The notes under the pieces were generated by a model. That model was not told the origin of the DNA. It was given only the letters and a program-made list of their open reading frames with translations, and ran no database searches. 64,000 nucleotides of DNA from Deroplatys truncata (Eukaryota; Arthropoda; Insecta; Mantodea; Mantidae). Shown here piece by piece: positions 9,504-21,900 of the stretch. The translations under genes were made by a program, and so were the position numbers. The stretch's first letter is position 1. The number at the start of each line of letters is the position of its first letter. The stretch covers positions 162,474,993 to 162,538,992 of the forward strand of contig CM060975.1 of NCBI GenBank assembly GCA_030765065.1, given 5' to 3'.

Positions 9504-12500
9504 AATAAGAAACACTCTTGAGGTAAGAGGGGCAGCAGTGAATGCTCTCAATAGCCCCTGACCACAACAATGAGCATAAGAGTAGAATTTTTTTTTTATA
9601 ATATTACTTTTAAAATGAGCTAATGGATATGTTTAATGCTTTCATTGCAATGTGCTACTCTTCATTATTATTTGGAAATGAAAACCAATTAGTTTACTGA
9701 AACTGAGCAGAAACAAATGCATATGCTGTGCACGTGTTGTGTGGAGTAATACAAAAGTGTGCTTTTTAGAGCAGATCCAGTAAGATACATGATGAGAAAA
9801 TAACATATAGTCTTTTACTCATTGAAAGAGATACAAATTTCTACTTGGCAAATGATTGTGATGGAGCCTCTCACTGAGTCTCCCACACTGTGGATAGTAG
9901 GCATGTCCTTTAGTGCTAACCAGCGAATGATTGGTTGGGAAGGGAGAAAGCAGTCTCAGCTAATGAAATGCCCAAAACACAATCGAGGCACAAGGAGAAA
10001 GCTCTAGACCTCCTCCTTTTCTCCCACCATAGAAAGAACCTTCTAGGCATTCTTGTTGAAGTATGAAAGCAAGCGTGTTTGCTGCCAAGGAAGGATAGTT
10101 GTGTTCAATGCTGTGTGCTGTTTACTCAGCAAGTCTGCGTGGCAAATCCTGTGTTTGGCACATCAGTGAGCGATAGAGAGAAACAGAGGCTAGATGGCGA
10201 ATCCTGTGTTCAAGAGAGTTAACGGAAGAAAGAAGAGGCTGGCTGGTGCGCTGTTGATTTAAGTGCTATGGGCACTGGATAAACTGAGACTACAGGAAAA
10301 GTGGATGAAGTCACACTGGTTTCAGGAGTGGGATTCAAATGCTATAATGGAGAAAAAAGTCCAAAAATCATTAACAGAAATGAAAACTGAAATTCAGAAT
10401 GGAGAAGATGGACTGATGATACACAATTTATTGGGTATACTAACATTTCATCGCCCAACTTCATAATGTTATACCATTTTGGTTATTGAAAATCCATCGA
10501 TTTTCAATTTTGACATTCATACCTTCTGGTAGTCTTATTTATTCATCAGTCTACTATTTTTCTTCTTATTCTTAAAAGTTTCAATAACTTTTCATTAAAA
10601 AGGGCCTCCACTGTGTTAAAATGTGTCCATATCAAGATAACATAAGGCTTCTGCACTCAATGAATTCTGGAACTTGACTGTTGTGAGAGTATACATTCAG
10701 ATGCTACATGGGACTGAGACAGGTTCAAACTCGCATGAATGTAAGCTTATATCACGCTAACCAGATGGCACTGACTATCATTTGTAATAACACATTCATG
10801 TGATTAATTCTTGTACAATTTTAAGATGTATCACACAAGAAGTACTGTTTATTATATATAATACCTTGTGATTAGGTATATTACCAGCATTTATCAAATT
10901 AACAGTAACATTTAGATATGGTAGTGTCATGGGTTTCACACAAAAATGTTTATTTTTTATAAAATGCACAAATACTAGCATATAATAACAGCCAAAGCTC
11001 CAATTAACAAAGAACTAAGGTTGTTTTGAAATAAGATGTCCGTTCTTGAGTGCCATGATACCACCAACCAATGGGAGTCTTCCAATGTTGTCATATGAAG
11101 TTCCCACCATTAAGAAGTAATCCATGTCAAGTGAATTTGTCTCTAATAAATACTACTTATGCAAGGTCCAAATATTCTAATTTAGCAACAATTAATCCAC
11201 AAAGAAGGTAGAGGATAATGTTTGTAATACAACTGTGAAACCCATATGTTTTTAACTCAAATAGTTTTATAATACAAATGAATAAACACAACCATATATT
11301 TGATCATAGTTCTTAGGCACTGAAGTGGCTATCATTTGTATATATTTGTAATTACATAGTGCTCTAATGCAAACTATTGCCAGGATGGTGCTAAAGAATT
11401 ATGTTGAACAAACAACTGGAGTTTGTTTTCTTTCTCTCTGTTCAAGGTGAGAGCCAAAAGCTTACTTAGCCTGGTAAGCAGAATTCACATCTGGAGAACA
11501 CAACATGTTTATGAGTTAAAATACTTAATATCTATAATCATGGATATTGCTTAAGTAGCAATAGAACAGACATGAATTTATTCGCTAGTCAAAGAAGTAG
11601 GTATTGCAAAGCCAGGCTCCAAATATATATTATTCTTTTGTGTATACACATTTTTTTAAAAGGTGCAAAAATAAGAAAAAAATCAACTCAATTTAAAAAC
11701 TGCTCAGCAACTTAGTGCTAAACCATGTTGTGTAGGCAAAGCAAGCATGTCTCACTAGGTACTTGCATTGCCTTGTGCTAGACAGTGTTTGAGAGGGAAA
11801 TATGAAAAGAGTAAGGGTAATGAAGTGGCAATGCATAGTTACAGTGGCTGAGGGCTAACTCGGCACTTGACAGCCATGTGACTCACTCAGCTGCTAAGGA
11901 GGCTCCCTTATCGCCTCCAATTGTGTTACAGATACATCTTGCGAGCAGAGGTGTGATGTCACCCATGTTGCAATATATGCATACATTCCTCAGTTGGTTC
12001 ACAGTTCTGCCTTACACGTGTTGGGAGTGCAGCTACTGGACACGGACAGCGAGTGAAAAATGTGACAATGCTGCAGATGGAGCGGCCACCAGGCAGCAGT
12101 AACATCAGCTGGTGCCAGGTTAGTTCTCCCAGACTTTAGCAACAGCATCTGATTTGCTGGAGAGCAAAATTCTTCCCATTTGAAAGGTACTGTAATAGAA
12201 AGCATGGATTTTAACCATGTGCTTTCATTAATTTAGCCAAAAATAAACTATCAAGTTTTTTTGTCATGGGTGTAATGGCGAATCATTAGGGTCTATTTTA
12301 AATCACTTAAAAGCTGTTTATCTAAAAAATTACTTATGACTGTTTTTTTTTAACATAACTTGTTGAAATTTCCAATGCAATCCATTATAGAAGGAGACTC
12401 AAAAATTGACTGAAACACTATGTTTTCATGTTTCTAGTATAGCAACTCTAAATAGTTATCAGCATAAATAATTTGCCTTTTATTTATGGACTTACATATT

Positions 12501-14237
12501 TTGCAACTGATTCATGTAATATCACGCATTTATCATAATAAAATATACTTAAAAGTGCATATAAGGTTGTAACTGCTGTAAAGAAAATGCATATTTCAAG
12601 TGAAGATATCCCCATATGGGTTATAAGTCATCTGAAATCATCTATTGTATAAGATATGAAACAGATAAAGTCAAAGCAACATTCTTAAAATGATTATCAG
12701 TTTCCAACTTTACACTGCTGAGACCTGCTATAAATTAGCAACAGAATCTTTTTATATAGATCTAAGAATCCAAATACTGCTTCCTTCTAAAAGCATTTAA
12801 AGAAATCCTGAAAATTAGAAAGAAATCTGGGAGAGCTTTTACTTTATGACCACCATGGAATGGACAAATGGTACATTCAACACAGAAACAGACTTGTTTT
12901 GCAGCTACATGCCTTCCACTACACCTGTTGCAAACTGGAGACTTTCCACAATCTAGATCCAGGATGCATCCGTGGTTGGTGTGAAATTAAATGTGAGAGG
13001 GAACATGTAGGCAATTATCAATATCTTTGTTGAAACTCTGTAAAGAACATAACCAAAAGAACATTATGCAAATTTCCTAGTGATAATAATAATAATACCA
13101 TATAGGTCAATCATCACCATACATCCCCTTGCTACAACCCTAAGGAAATAATTAGGTACAGGTTCCAATACCAAACTTTGAGGAATTCACATGAAATAAT
13201 TTGTTCTTCATATTTGCTATCTTGACACATGCTTTCTGTAACAGATAGGGTAATAATCTAATATTTTTCAATATTTTGCAGTCATAATTCCTGGCGATTA
13301 ATAGCTCCCGTTGACATTTCTGCTAGCTGCAACACATACCTAATCCTACATACTTTCTGCTGCACGGCCCAAAATAAGCATCAGTAACGTAAATATTTTA
13401 CTTGAGACTCTGGTTGGAAAAAATGTAGCTATACCTATGTACCCATCGAGTTATTTGAATAATTTAATTATGATTTGTAGTTTTAAGATATTAACGGTAC
13501 GAGGTAACCGCAAAAGGTTACAAATGTAATAGTGCGAACATTACCTATGAAATTATTACTAAGCTATTATTTCTAAGATTACTAAGACACCTCTGCTAAG
13601 CCGGCAACTAGATGACAGACAATAGTCAGTCATTTTAAGGAAAATTTAAAGCAGTCACGTGTTTGGAGATTGACACCAGTAGAGAATGTGGGTGTTGAAA
13701 TCAGAATTCCCGCGCTTGTCATTAATTATATTTTTACAAAACGGCTCTTAGGTCAAATCCGATATACACTTAGCAGCTTAGTGTGTCGATTATGAAATAG
13801 TTAAAACGAACTTATGATCACTGACAAAAACTCTACAAAACTTAACCTCATTCTTAAACATTTCCTTTCTCAAATACAAGAACAGCATTATGAATATATC
13901 AACATTATATGCCAATATACCTCATTGAACTTTAATGCCTTGTAGCTTATGGGGTAATGTGAAAAAAGCTGTACTCTCCGAATATTGTGACGTATTAACA
14001 TGACTTAATTCTGATCGCAGGCCAAATTTGTTAAACAGCTGAGAGGTAAACATGGCGTCGAATGTACAAGCTTGCGGGGAGAGATAATCATTAATTGGAA
14101 AAATTGGTGATAAACATGACCTGGCACGTAAATATTTTGTTAGTTGTTTTCTTCTGGCATTCAAACAATCTGCTTTTTTCTTTAGTTTAATAAAAGGTGT
14201 GGTTTTGTGGAAATAAAAAACTTTCGGAATCATTACA
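9504..14237. other. Intergenic or upstream dNK sequence, no gene recognised
   Basis: About 4.7 kb between the dNK P-loop exon side and the TRAPPC8 start codon. Short open frames are present (for instance 9822-10007 and 11878-12102) but none shows a domain or repeats elsewhere in the window. The dNK first exon and both promoters should be here. The stretch 13560-14050 is somewhat less AT-rich and is the likeliest promoter area, but I see no clear TATA box or initiator. Confidence 0.4.
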
Positions 14238-14394
14238 ATGGCACAGTGCAAATTAACTCCCCATGAGTTTATCCAAAATGCATTTTCACCCATGGTAGCG
14301 GTGATGTGCAGTTCTTTTGTGGATCAGACCTGTCAAAAAAACAATCTGTCATTTATAGAAATGATACAGCCGTTTTGCAAACTAAATACTGAAG
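14238..14394 (+). CDS. TRAPPC8: TRAPPC8, first coding exon
   Basis: The exon starts MAQCKLTPHEFIQNAFSPMV and ends CKLNTEG-side at a donor GTTAGT (14395), leaving phase 1. The start MAQC, the spacing of a paired CSS and LSF.E motif, and the ending PFCKLNTE follow the N-terminus of TRAPPC8 (Trs85 family). TRAPPC8 is the defining subunit of the TRAPPIII tethering complex, which activates Rab1 at ER-Golgi and autophagosome-forming membranes. The ATG context is AACAATGG-like and it is the first ATG of the homologous frame. A minus-strand open frame (14293-13922) overlaps it but has no homology and was rejected. Later exons at 14516, 37632 and 61373 continue the protein. Confidence 0.85.
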
Positions 14395-14515
14395 GTTAGT
14401 TTTGAAAATTTGGTTATGTACTGGTAAAAGGTTTGAATTGAATTTTAGGTTTCGATTCTTAAAGATTTACTTGACCCTAATATGGCGTTTTAAATGATTT
14501 AAGCTTGTTTTGTAG

Positions 14516-14677
14516 CACATTTCCGTGAACCATCTGGAACACTGGTAACTGTGAGAAACCTGCGCATAACCATGCTGGATGTAAATTCAAGACCACCACA
14601 GCCTACATTAGCAAGGAAGTTTCTCAATGAGTCTGTCAGCATGTCATGGAATGAAAGAAACACCGCCCTGCAGATAG
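14516..14677 (+). CDS. TRAPPC8: TRAPPC8, second coding exon
   Basis: A 121-bp intron with acceptor TTGTTTTGTAG precedes this exon, which restores the frame left by exon 1 (phase 1). It encodes AHFREPSGTLVTVRNLRITM followed by RPPQPTLARKFLNESV and ends at a donor GTGTGT (14678), again phase 1. The patterns REP....V.NL.I and PPQP...RK.LN are those of the TRAPPC8 N-terminal region. The next exon lies almost 23 kb away. Confidence 0.87.
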
Positions 14678-17600
14678 GTGTGTAATGGTTTGATCTTCTC
14701 GCTGCACATTCAGTGCATTTGTAGTGTGTTTTTTGTAATTAAAAAAGTAACGGGTAATCACAAGAGGCAGCTTTTACAAGTGGAGGAGGCATGTCTGCGG
14801 TGATACCTTTAATGCAGTTTCTGGTTAGGTTATGTGTCATTAGCCCCCAGTGAAAATATGTGCAATACAACTAATGAATCAGATAACCATATTCAGATGA
14901 GCAGACAAAATGCTACTATTCTGGTCTGCATTATTCTTTATTTTGCTCATGTGTATGATACAATAAATACACTGTTGTACGAGTCCCTTATTCGGCGTTT
15001 ACAGGATGTGAAACATTAGAAGGTGAGGTGTATGATGAGTAGGACCTGCATTTAAAAGATGGGCAAAGTTAAAACAACAGCAATTTGCTATAGTGTGGGA
15101 GAAATTATTTTGTAATTGACACATGCTTCTCTCTATTAGTTGCTGGAGGACTTGTCATCTACCTGGGAATTGCTCACCTGGTAATTTTGTCTTACTGAAA
15201 TGATTGGTCTTTGAAATAGCAAGCCCTCTGGTGTGAATCAGTGGAACATTTGTCAATTATGAGATAATTCTCCTCCATTATAGTGTAGATCTGCATGTAT
15301 GGTAAACACAGCTACACACCTGTTTGGCATGGACTTATTAAGGTTATTCGTAAGAGATGCTGTCACACTGCTATAATGCTCTGTCCAGAGTTAATGTGCA
15401 GTTACTAATTATTGTCGCAGTGCTCAATGGCTTGTGTTATCTTATTTGTTGGGTGCTTATTGTTTAATTATTTTTTTTTTAAATTTGGGTTCTTTGTCCT
15501 CCGGCTAGCTATTATAACTCAGTCGAGCACATGTCTCTAAGCAGGGTGTGTAAACGGAAAGGAGTTGTTGCTAAAGATGACACCGATAAAAAAAATCTGA
15601 ATCTAGACTTTTATTGCCATCATGTTTAATTAATAATTGACATATTTAATCTTTATACACACCTGACTGAAACTATATTTCCGAATGTAACTACAGTTGT
15701 TTTAGTTGCCGCGCACTAATTACTTTGCATACTTTACATTTTTGTAACTAACTCTGCGACGTGCACCTTGTGAGATATTCTTCAGAACTGTATGACACTT
15801 CCTTATGGCTCGAGAATATATACTCCTTCACCTCAAATTGCCTAAACATTATAATATAGCTCCTATTGGTTACCAAATTGCGCCCACTTTAGCATCTGTT
15901 TTGGTCAGTCAATCACTACTACTAACATATATACTCTAGGGAAGATATTCCCTCCATTTCTAAAAAAGGTACACTACCCTGACGTCATTTTGTTTATCTC
16001 TTCTTAGTGATAAACAACTCACCCCCTCGGTTTATTGTTACCCACTTCTATTGTCAGTTTCAGTTAGGCTGTGCAAACTTATTTCCTAACAATATTTATG
16101 GCTAACAAACATCTAAAATCATGTACATCCAATAATATTAATTTACACTACAATCACTCTGGCATTCACAGCATGTTATGATATAAAATATTGCCTCATT
16201 ATTATGGTGCTCGCATGCAATGTCAGAAATCACTACCAATATAATAATGTGTATTCACCCAGATAAGGAGGCTCTTCATCTAAACTACTCTTAATTGGTA
16301 CAGATTTTGTCATAGAACAAGTAGGAGAGAAGCATAGTTAGGCAAAGTGAGCCACAATGATACCAAGGGTTTCTGTGTTTTCTACGTTTAACCCATGGTT
16401 AACCTAAGGTTTACTGTGTGTTTATAAGAACTGGTAGTACCATAATGCAGTTGGCATGTTGTTTCATACATACAAATGGATAGGCAGACATGGCTGCATT
16501 GGCAGTGATTTCTATGCTTGCACACGGGTGCCATAATGGTTATAGCTGTCATGCAGGTTTACTCTTCCCAGTTCTGAATGTGTTGTAGGTGCAATCCCAG
16601 CCATATTGCTTCTGCCAAGTGCATTTCAGACATGCTCAATTGAATTTAAATCTGGTGAGCTACCTGGCCATTGCATTTGCTCTGATACCCTCTGCTTCCA
16701 CCTTGTAATCCACAACTAAGTTGTGTCAGAATGAACATTACCATCTATGAAATAGAAAGACTGTCTAATGGTGCATGATGCAGAATAAACTTACAGCTGT
16801 GAAATTGCCATTTTGAATAATGTAAAGGTGTGTATGTCTCTTAAGTGTTAATTACTGCCCACACATTGGACTACCACCAATATATTGGGTATTGTACAAA
16901 GGAGGCTTGTTTCTCATTGTAAATTCCTTCAGATGAGAGTTCGGTAATTGTCAACTGCTCACATAATCGACTTATTACAGAGGCAAATTCTATTGTTTTC
17001 TGTTCTCATGTTCTCAATTGCAAAGTTTCAACACCAAGTACCTTTATGCGCTAAATTGTTAAGCTGTTAATGGGTGACAAACTTTGGTCTAAGGGCGCAG
17101 AGGGGAATCTCATGAAGGCAGTTGTGGACAATTTGAAATGACACTGCATTCTGTTACTCTTTGAAGCACACATTGCAGTTGTGGTGCATTCTGTCACATT
17201 CGACAGGCTTAACAGATAATGGCTGTCCCTTGCTGAAGTTGTTCATTGATGACCTCAGCTTGGCGTGCTTTGTTTCCTGTGATCCAAAAGATAAAACTAC
17301 CATACTTATCTTCTGGTCAATTTGGTAAAAAATGGTAACTTAGGGAGGGAAAAGGTATATAATAGTGGCTTTAAGAGGAGATGTGAACGTTAAGGAAAGC
17401 CTTAATCCAGCTGGCCATTTTAAGACACTTTCTTAAATGATATGTCAATTATGCCATTTTATTAATACTGCACATGCACGGAGGAAACCGCCAGCCCAAA
17501 CATGTTAGTGTAATCTGCAAGAATAGCAATGTTCAGATGTATCTGTTATTTGAATCTTATTCATATACTCACACTAACTTTAACCTAACCTCAGTAAATT

Positions 17601-19024
17601 TCAAAACCACAGGATCCAATGGTGTCACTGTGGCTCGCTACAAATTATGCTTGCCTGATACTTGTTCTCTATGTAATTTCTTTCATGCTGTATTGTTTGC
17701 TCAAATGTTGGCAGCCCTACAGAATGAACTTTATGAATTATTATGCAAAGCGCTCACTACTGGCCAAACTGTAAACTAATGACAGGAGTTAAGTATGGTA
17801 GTATTTCAGTTCAAAATAAAGTCCAAGTCTGGAAATTTCACTTGGATACTCCAATGATTGCTTGCTGAGCTTGCCCAATTCTTCCTATTGCTGTTCATGC
17901 CATTGATTCAGGCAAATCACGCTAGTAGGACCATACATCCCATAAATGAGCTTATGCACTTTTAATGGTAATTGCGAACTTGAATAGTGTCCCCCAAGAC
18001 TCAAGCTCCATGCGCACTATCCTCTTCTTCCACCAGTAAAATCATCACATGTTCAAGGTAAATGGAACCTTCCTTTTACTACCTTACAGACCCTAGAGTA
18101 GTGGAGTGTGATTGTGGTACATATTGTCATTGACATTATACATGCCTAGGATATATTCCACCATCTCCTAATTGTTTTGAGTCCCACTGTTCATCATACT
18201 TACTGATGTATAGTATGCATTGTGCTGATCATACATTAGTTTCATGCTTATTGCATCATTTCAGCTAACCAATTCCAAATAATTTTGGTAGCTGCCATTG
18301 AGCGGTGTTGTTTACCGATTGAATTTCTATTAGTTATGCCATATGTGGTGTGCCAGATTTTTTTGGTGCCTGATCCCAGTCGGGCTTCACTGGCTTGAGG
18401 AGCTCTATTCTGTCAGTGGAGTGGACACATCTCTGCCTTGGTGAGTTTCTTGTATGGCTAGTAAGCCAAGTATTTAAATTGGTAAAGGGCTTTCTGACTG
18501 GTTTATTCATCATATTTTGTCCATCACCATTTTTTGTTAAGCAGATGTTTCAGTATTAAAATATAGTTATGTTTTGCAGAGCCTTAGGTGTGATTTACAT
18601 TTGCTATTTGTTTTTGCCTGGAAAATCTATGGAATCCTAGTAGTGTATTTATTATTTAGAAAGATTACCCCCCTTTTATATCGAGGAAAATGCCTTGTAC
18701 AATAGGTTATGTGTGTAAATATGATACAGATTTGTTAGGACTTGTATGTATAATGTATGTAATAAGCAATGGTAATTTATTTAAATTACTGCATTTTTTC
18801 CTTAATATTTTAATCCATTTTGCACTTCAGTAGTATTATAAATGACGTGACATGATGCCGTGCTTATTATGTAGTGAAATAACTACCAATATGATTCATT
18901 CTTCTTCATTCTTGTTGTCATAGAGAATGGATATGTGTGTCAGAGCTGTTCTCTTGGGGAAGTAAAATTTAAATGAAGCACGTGCAAGGGTGTGAACTTA
19001 AAAGAACTTTTGTTAAAGCATATT
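14678..19024. other. TRAPPC8 intron 2, first part
   Basis: No gene or defined mobile element. Around 16570-17100 the text resembles an old degenerate interspersed repeat, but I could not find ends. The 101-codon open frame at 17474-17779 has no recognisable domain and no second copy in the window, so it is not called. A short stretch at 15139-15181 has plausible splice sites but does not fit TRAPPC8. Confidence 0.4.
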
Positions 19025-19164
19025 TTAGGTTAGGTTAGGTTAGGTTAGGTTAGGTTAGGCTAGGCTAGGCTAGGCTAGGCTAGGCTAGGCTAGGCTAGGC
19101 TAGGCTAGGCTAGGCTAGGCTAGTCTAGTCTAGTCTAGTCTAGTCTAGTCTAGTCTAGTCTAGT
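19025..19164 (+). repeat. Interstitial telomere-like array in three blocks
   Basis: Seven perfect TTAGG units (19025-19059) are followed by twelve CTAGG units (19060-19119) and nine CTAGT units (19120-19164), all in one register of 5 bp with no indels. TTAGG is the telomere unit of most insects and other arthropods. Each later block differs from the one before by one base, so the array appears to have spread by expansion of successive variants. It is in TRAPPC8 intron 2, far from any chromosome end. Confidence 0.95.
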
Positions 19165-19711
19165 CTTGTTTACCTTTTGTTGCTTTAGATTAGCTACTTT
19201 GGATTGAAAATGTTGCTAATTTTGAATTCTGAAATGGGAAAAAAACCTAATGAAATTAATGTATTTTCAGATAATGAATTTGGGTTAAGGTACTGTAATT
19301 ATACAAGATTATTTTCACAGAACTCATATGAAATGGTTGGAAAGCAGGATGTACACACTTACAGTGCAATACTGTGAAACTTGGTAGATGGTTCTTGTTG
19401 GCTATTGCAATAAGTACTAATAGCACTGAATCAGTTTTTGTAACTTTTTTAATATCCATGTTTTACTGCTGCAGATTTGAGTTCTGCTAGATAGAATAAG
19501 AATTCAGTCAAAGTTTACAATGGGCAGAGTTGTGCATCAAAGGTGAAAGCTGTCTGCTACCACCATTCCTCTCACATGTATGTCTTCTGCATTTTACATT
19601 ATGCTTCCAACTCTTTGCTGATGAATCAAGTGGTTTAAATTGTTTTTATTCCTTCAAAGTTGCTTTCTTTTATGCTTGAGTGAGTTACATCATAATTGTT
19701 TCTGTAGTTTA

Positions 19712-20031
19712 ACCCTTTTTTTTTTGTTTGTTCCATTTATACCCCGCCTTTAACTATGTTGGTCTTATTGGCGGCCTTTCGTTTGGAACTTATTGCCTGT
19801 TGACAATGGTGTTAACTCATACTCTCTTGTAGTTGGATTTCTTGCACCTTTTGGGTTTTAATCATTAGATCACACACACATTCACACTCTCATTCATACT
19901 TCCAGACTCTGGGGAGGATAAGGAATAATCTTGGCTGGAGAAAAATTCCTACCCGCCCAGCTGGGAATTGAATCCGGGATGCCTCACATAGCAGGCAGGT
20001 GCTCTACCAACTGAGCTATGGAGCCTCCCCT
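19712..20031 (-). repeat. tRNA-derived SINE with poly-A tail
   Basis: The minus strand starts with a tRNA-like head: A box TAGCTCAGTTGG (20018-20007) with a D-arm that pairs (GCTC...GAGC), and a B box GGATTCAATTCC (19975-19964). A 230-bp unrelated body follows and ends in AAAAAAAA near 19715. The anticodon arm no longer pairs properly, and the body and tail are those of a SINE, so it is not a working tRNA gene. Confidence 0.8.
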
Positions 20032-20940
20032 AGTTATTCTTATTAGTTACAGCACGAGCAGATTGTCAGAATCAAAACAGGGAATTTTTGGCTGTTATAA
20101 TAGCCCAATCATGCAAGATTTATATTAAATCTACAAGAATGTTTTGAAAAGAAAACAGAAAAATGGAAGTGCTAGAGTGGTAGACAAAGTTTGTAGTAAG
20201 AATAAATTGTAGTGTGAGACAAATATATAATTGAGTTGCTTCACTAAACAGTTATAGTTCAGCAACTTAGAAAAAACCCTTGGGAGGGGTAACTCACGTG
20301 CTCATGTATTCCCCCTCTGTAACAGCCTTGGGTGGGCATGTCTCTGAGTCACTGCTTAATCACCACACGCCATAATTTCGCCTAACCTGTGTTTTATTTT
20401 ATTCTCACAAGATTGTTTATCACTTAGTCACATCACTGTTGCTATCCAACTGTAGAGGCAGAACTAAAGACACAAGAGCATTGCAACAAAAATGCTGTGT
20501 TTGTAGTTCAAGCAAGGTGCAGTGGGTATGAAAACAAATGTTTGCATATAACTAGCAATGGCATTTCACATACATGCAGTATTATGGGATATCTTTCAAA
20601 AGTTAATTCACACTTTTTAGAGTATTTCATAGCCTTCACTCCTCCATCTATCTCTTCAAGGAAAAAAGTTCCTCACTGATTGATTTTCGTAATACAAATT
20701 ATTTCAATTGAAGTTTTACAAAGAAAACTAGCAGCTTTTAATTTTTTTACAGGGAGACCAATCACACATCATCATCTCGAAATTGTGCTCTTTAACATAC
20801 CTCTTACAGAACTAGATAAGGATTTTAGTTTTTGAGTCATCACAATGTAAACAAGATCCTATTAAATTTTTCTACACTATAAAATTGCTATGTTCACAAC
20901 AATGATGTGACACTTGTTTCCCGCGTGTCAGTCCCATTTC
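20032..20940. other. No gene recognised
   Basis: TRAPPC8 intron 2 sequence between a SINE and a PLE fragment; nothing recognisable. Confidence 0.4.
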
Positions 20941-20949
20941 CTCTTTGAA

Positions 20950-21900
20950 ACACCTCATTGGATAACTCGGTAGCTAAAGGCAAAAGACAAATAGAGTGGA
21001 GGTGATTTATCCCTTCTGAAACTTGTGCAGTCCGTAGACCGAGGGATTTTACTGTTTTGTTATACTGTAATTACCTTAACATGTTTCTTAGGTGATGTTG
21101 CTTACATCATCAGCAGATTTCAACTTTTGGACTTGTTGCTGATATCCTCTGTGGGCTTACTGGATCTCTCTGTTGGTCAATTGATGAACTTGTATAGTGG
21201 GTTATCTTCAACGGGAATTTAAAAATTCATTACATTTGTTTTTCGTTTCAGTATAAAGATCTTTTCCCAGATGTCCAGTTCCAGTGGTGGTTGTATCAAT
21301 CTTAACAGGTGTACATTATTTTCTATCTTGTGGTTTCTGTTTCAAAGGTGTGAGGCTACTGGTGATATCTCTATTTGATTGTTTTTTGTGTCTCGGGTGT
21401 TCCTTCAATCTGGTACCTGTGTTTCTTTTGGTCTTTCTTATGTATCTTTCTTCACAGTCTTCACAATTCTTAAATTCCTGGTTTCTTGGATGTTGGCATG
21501 TTTTCTAACTTACTGCTTTTATGAGGTTCCTGAGCTGTGTTTGTTTTGTGGGGTTAAGATTATGTTATGTTCTCTGAAGAGCTTTTGAAATTTCTGGAAG
21601 GCCTGAGGGCAGCATGTGTTGTCAAATTTTTCTGCTGTGTGGGTGGTTGGGGCTGCTATTTGCCTCTGTTGTTTTAAGTTGTTTTAAAACAAGTATTCTA
21701 TTGAAGTAATTGTTCTCAGTGGTTATTATCCAATTAAACTCCTTATCATATTTTGTTTTGTTCATTGGTGTGTTGAGTGTGTTATAATCTTAAGGTCTAA
21801 AGCCAGAAGGGTGTTTTCTTTCTCAGTTTCCATGATTTTAAAAATGAAAATGAGTGTATTTTGATTTCTATGTGTGAACATAAATGCCGTAAAATCAAAC
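20950..21900 (-). pseudogene. Penelope-like element remnant with GIY-YIG domain
   Basis: Minus-strand frames read in order: ENTLLALDLKI (late RT), PMNKTKYDKEFNWII, a long decayed stretch, then CEDCEERYIRKTKRNTGTRL, which is the second half of a GIY-YIG endonuclease core, then KEH. Many stops and frameshifts are present. Downstream on the same strand, at 21113-21078, is a hammerhead-like core. The order RT, GIY-YIG, ribozyme is that of PLEs. The element is 5' truncated. Confidence 0.65.
21078..21113 (-). ncRNA. Hammerhead ribozyme-like core in a PLE tail
   Basis: The minus strand contains CTGATGA (21113-21107) and GAAACATGTT (21087-21078), the two invariant core segments with the ACATGT palindrome expected of PLE hammerheads. 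The segment between them does not make a good stem II, so it may be inactive or I may have mis-set the pairing. Confidence 0.45.

Noticed and set aside
13922-14293. 123-codon minus-strand open frame
   Set aside because: It is antisense to the TRAPPC8 start and shows no domain; the plus-strand homology explains the region.
15139-15181. Small exon with plausible splice sites
   Set aside because: Its translation does not fit TRAPPC8, whose exon 2 and exon 3 join in phase without it.
16570-17100. Possible old transposon fragment
   Set aside because: Wording is reminiscent of dispersed insect repeats, but there are no ends, domains or second copy in the window to support a call.
17474-17779. 101-codon open frame
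   Set aside because: No domain, no repeat relationship and composition like the surrounding intron.
19960-20031. A functional tRNA gene on the minus strand
   Set aside because: A and B boxes are present but the anticodon arm does not pair, and it is followed by a SINE body and poly-A.
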